Below, in pieces: positions 4,978 through 7,046 of a stretch of DNA of 7,046 nt. The number at the start of each line of letters is the position of its first letter. Within the stretch, counting starts at the first letter, position 1. Source of the DNA: Marmoricola sp. (GTDB lineage Bacteria > Actinomycetota > Actinomycetes > Propionibacteriales > Nocardioidaceae). A program made the translations under genes and the position numbers. The notes beneath the pieces were generated by a model. That model ran no database searches. It was not told the origin of the DNA and worked only from the letters and a program-made list of their open reading frames with translations. The stretch lies in assembly GCA_030151765.1 (NCBI GenBank), contig JASLCW010000408.1, forward strand, positions 1-7,046. Reading direction: 5' to 3'.

Positions 4978-6108
4978 TCAGACACCCGCCGCGCCGGCGA
5001 CGTCGAGCGCCGTCCAGGCGAGGGCGAGCGCGGCGTCGAGCAGAGCCTTCTCGGCCGCGCCCCCGACGCAGTGTGCGGCGAACTCCGGCTGGTGGTTGAG
5101 CGCCGGCAGCGACCCGATGCCGACGTACGGATGGATCGCCGGCACCACCTGCGAGACATTGCCCATGTCGGTCGAGGCACGGTTCATCCGGCGGGCCGGG
5201 GATTCCCGATCGAAGACCCGGCCGAGCTCGTGAGCATTGCGGACATAGGCGTCGAGCGCGGGCCGGAAGGTGCGGAACTCGGCGTACGGCTTGCTCTCGG
5301 GACTCACCTCCAGGGCGCATCCGGTGGCGAGTGCCCCGGCCTCGAAGCAGCGCCACACCTTCTGCTCGGTCTCCGCGAGCTGTGCCAGGCTCTTCGCCCG
5401 GACATACCAGCGACCCTCGCTGTGAGCGGGGATGGCGTTGGGTGCCTCTCCCCCGTTGGTCATGACGCCGTGCACCCGCACCGACGACGGGAGCTGCTGA
5501 CGCAGCAGGCCGATCGCCACCTGCGCGATCGTGAAGGCATCCGCCGCGTTGACCCCGTGCTCGGGGTACGCCGCCGCATGGGCGGCCTTTCCCTCGTAGG
5601 AGATGTGGGAGTGGGAGACCGCGAAAGGCTCCGCCTCGGCAACGTCCACGGGTGCGGGGTGCGCCATCATCGCCAGATCGAGACCGGCGAAGGCGCCGCG
5701 CTCGAGGAGCTCGATCTTGCCGCCGCCGCCCTCCTCGGCCGGGGTCCCGTAGACCTCGACGGTCAGTCCGGCCGCATCGGCAAGGGGGGCGAGGGCTCGA
5801 GCTGCACCGACCGTGATCGCGGAGATCAGGTTGTGGCCACAGGCATGGCCGAGCCCCGGGAGGGCGTCGTACTCGGCGCAGAGTCCGAGCCGGAAGGGAC
5901 CGCTGCCGAAGCTGGCCAGGAAGGCCGTCTCCAGACCCAGGTACGAGGGCGTCACGTCGAAGCCCGCCTCGTCCAGCGCCTCGGCGACCCAGCGGGCCGA
6001 GCGATGCTCCTCCCAGGCCGTCTCCGGGTGGGCATGCAGTTGCTCGGAGAGTCTGATCAGCCGCTCGGCATCGCCGGCGACGATCCGGGCCGCCTGCTCC
6101 CTCGCCAT
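4978..6108 (-). CDS. M20-family amidohydrolase/peptidase, AbgB/PM20D2-like
   Basis: This 376-residue protein is a complete M20 zinc amidohydrolase of the group that includes AbgB (p-aminobenzoyl-glutamate hydrolase) and animal PM20D2 (dipeptidase acting on beta-alanyl-lysine-type dipeptides). The metal-site motifs are in order: AEYDALPGLGHACGHNL (79-94; Cys90 and His92), GTPAEEGGGGK (121-131; Glu125 as likely base, Glu126 as ligand), MMAHP (His150), the dimerisation-domain GKAAHAAAYPEHGVNAADA (173-191), TNGGEAPNAIP (217-227), STDMGNVS (312-319) and NHQPEF (His339). It should cleave an amide bond in a small cytoplasmic substrate; no signal peptide is seen. The ATG at 6108 is 3 nt after the DUF1028 stop, so the two are translated together. 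The substrate is unknown; the neighbours suggest breakdown of an amide, N-acyl amine or peptide-like compound. Confidence 0.9.
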   Translation of the reverse strand: MAREQAARIVAGDAERLIRLSEQLHAHPETAWEEHRSARWVAEALDEAGFDVTPSYLGLETAFLASFGSGPFRLGLCAEYDALPGLGHACGHNLISAITVGAARALAPLADAAGLTVEVYGTPAEEGGGGKIELLERGAFAGLDLAMMAHPAPVDVAEAEPFAVSHSHISYEGKAAHAAAYPEHGVNAADAFTIAQVAIGLLRQQLPSSVRVHGVMTNGGEAPNAIPAHSEGRWYVRAKSLAQLAETEQKVWRCFEAGALATGCALEVSPESKPYAEFRTFRPALDAYVRNAHELGRVFDRESPARRMNRASTDMGNVSQVVPAIHPYVGIGSLPALNHQPEFAAHCVGGAAEKALLDAALALAWTALDVAGAAGV

Positions 6109-6111
6109 CGC

Positions 6112-6780
6112 CTACTCGTTCCCGGGCACGCCGTACGACGGTGCCGCGGTGGGATCGAGCCCGCGCGTGACGTAGTCGTCGCGCTGCGGCAGCCAGACGG
6201 CGAGGAGATCGCCGAGGTCGCCGATCGGGTCCTCACTCCAGTCGACCCGCAGGTCGGTCTCCCGCCAGGGCACCTCGCGGACCACCGACAGCCCGGCGGA
6301 GTGAACCGGGCCGGCCTCTCCGCCCGCGGCAAGCCCTGCGCGGAGTGCCGTCATCAGGCGGTTCTCCAACTCGCCCGTCGACGTCTCGAAGGCATCGACG
6401 ATCGCGTCGACGACCTCCGCCTCGGCGAGCAGATTGCCGGCCACGACGACGCTCGAGCCCACGCGGGCGCGATGAACGCCGAGCGACTCGGCGCCGGAGT
6501 ACGCGGCACCCCGGCCGTCGGGGCCGATGACGGTCAGCTGGCGGTATTCGACGAGCTCGCGGCCTTCGACGACCCGGGCCATCGCGCCGCGGGCGTCGTC
6601 ACCGGCAGCGAGAGCATCGAGCAGCTCCGTGCCCAGGCGCGGATCGGTGATGTTCTGCGAGGACGCGCCGCCGACTCCGGCCCGGAGGTGCACGCAGCGG
6701 GCCGCGACGGCGGGGCTGGACGAGGCGACCGCCATGCCGATCGCGCCGGTCTCGTCGGCGGCGAGGACCGAGAAGGTCAT
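6112..6780 (-). CDS. DUF1028 family protein, Ntn-hydrolase-like
   Basis: This 222-residue protein fits the DUF1028 family. It opens MTFSVLAAD, has VAVASSSPAV-type early strands (17-25), HLRAGVGGASSQN (31-43), LLDALAAGDDARGAMARVVEG, the mid-part VIGPDGRGAAYSGAES, VVAGNLLAEAEVVDAIVDAFE and the C-terminal LRVDWSEDP plus DDLL-like helix. The fold is considered related to N-terminal-nucleophile hydrolases. After removal of Met1, Thr2 would be the N-terminal nucleophile, consistent with autonomous amide or peptide hydrolysis, but this is not proven for the family. The ATG at 6780 overlaps the Rid-gene stop by 4 bp (ATGA) and places Thr2 correctly. An upstream start at 6828 would add 16 Arg/Gly-rich residues, bury the threonine and overlap the Rid gene, so it is rejected. 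Co-transcribed with its neighbours. Confidence 0.85.
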   Translation of the reverse strand: MTFSVLAADETGAIGMAVASSSPAVAARCVHLRAGVGGASSQNITDPRLGTELLDALAAGDDARGAMARVVEGRELVEYRQLTVIGPDGRGAAYSGAESLGVHRARVGSSVVVAGNLLAEAEVVDAIVDAFETSTGELENRLMTALRAGLAAGGEAGPVHSAGLSVVREVPWRETDLRVDWSEDPIGDLGDLLAVWLPQRDDYVTRGLDPTAAPSYGVPGNE

Positions 6781-7046
6781 CGCGCCTGCTCCGGAAGGAC
6801 GGCGATCGCGTCGACCTCGACCAGCCACTCCGGGCGGGCCAGCGCCGAGACGACGAGCCCCGTCGAGATCGGATGCACGCCTTTGGTCCAGCGCCCGATG
6901 GTCCGGTAGACGGTCTCGCGGTAGCGCGGGTCGATGATGTAGATGGTCAGCTTCACCAGGTGCTCCATCGCGCCTCCGGCCTCGCGGAGCAGCATGTCGA
7001 TGTTGGCCATCGCCCGCTCGGTCTGTGCCTCCACGTCGCCGATGCC
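6777..7046 (-). CDS. RidA/YjgF/YER057c/UK114 (Rid) family protein, 5' end off right edge
   Basis: The visible 89 residues are the C-terminal two-thirds of a Rid-family protein (usual length about 130; roughly 40 residues are missing). They include DVEAQTERAMANIDMLLREAGG, HLVKLTIYIIDPRYRETVY, GVHPISTGLVVSALARPEWLVEVDAIAV and the usual ending. Canonical RidA trimers hydrolyse reactive enamines and imines using an arginine in the ARSCVEV-type segment (Arg105 in E. coli RidA). The matching segment here is PISTGLVV, so that arginine appears replaced by serine. This places it outside the deaminase-competent Rid groups; its real activity is unknown. The conserved glutamate of the EVDAIAV segment is kept. 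It overlaps the DUF1028 start by 4 bp, which implies translational coupling. The operon promoter and further genes probably lie beyond the edge. Confidence 0.88.
   Translation of the reverse strand, partial: GIGDVEAQTERAMANIDMLLREAGGAMEHLVKLTIYIIDPRYRETVYRTIGRWTKGVHPISTGLVVSALARPEWLVEVDAIAVLPEQAR

Noticed and set aside
6781..6828. Upstream ATG at 6828 for the DUF1028 gene
   Set aside because: It would add 16 Arg/Gly-rich residues absent from the family, overlap the Rid gene by about 50 bp and bury Thr2. The start at 6780 gives the family's MTFS opening.
3202..6909. A 1235-codon stop-free frame on the + strand opposite the minus-strand gene row
   Set aside because: It is antisense to the aldehyde dehydrogenase, LysR, M20 and DUF1028 genes, all of which have clear family motifs. 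Its translation is Arg/Gly/Asp-rich with no recognisable domain. Such long shadow frames are expected at this GC content.

Overview
The window is a GC-rich chromosomal segment from an actinobacterium. It carries an actinobacterial-type NucS/EndoMS mismatch endonuclease, codons end almost always in G or C, and several starts look leaderless (a TANNNT hexamer 6-9 nt before the ATG). The hydroxyacyl-CoA dehydrogenase fragment and general style fit Propionibacteriales (Nocardioidaceae-like), but that placement is tentative. No rRNA, tRNA, insertion sequence, integrase or CRISPR array is visible. Coding density is very high and the only non-coding stretches are about 100 nt or less.

Left part (1-2409). 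A hydroxyacyl-CoA dehydrogenase gene runs leftward off the edge. It is divergent from a SnoaL/NTF2-like protein, with a 7-bp-arm inverted repeat between them. Three more genes follow on the + strand: nucS, a 99-residue protein that is almost entirely a 14-residue-repeat coiled coil, and a YeaO-type DUF488 protein. The last two are 9 nt apart and probably co-transcribed.

Right part (2410-7046). Five genes lie on the minus strand, read right to left: a Rid-family protein (its 5' end is off the edge), a DUF1028 protein with a candidate N-terminal threonine nucleophile, an AbgB/PM20D2-like M20 amidohydrolase, a LysR-type regulator and a PuuC-like aldehyde dehydrogenase. The first three are tightly packed (4-bp overlap, then 3-nt gap), LysR follows after 21 nt, and the dehydrogenase after 84 nt. 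That 84-nt gap contains a perfect ATC-N9-GAT LysR-type box centred 65 bp from the dehydrogenase ATG. The set looks like a catabolic module: amide or peptide-like substrate cleavage, imine/enamine or related handling, aldehyde oxidation, and a dedicated regulator. The substrate cannot be read from the sequence.

Most worth following up: the LysR box in front of the dehydrogenase; the RidA-like/DUF1028/M20 module, whose Rid protein appears to lack the deaminase arginine; and the small coiled-coil protein next to nucS, with histidines recurring every 14 residues at predicted core positions. I saw no clear evidence of a wholly new defence or mobile system here.
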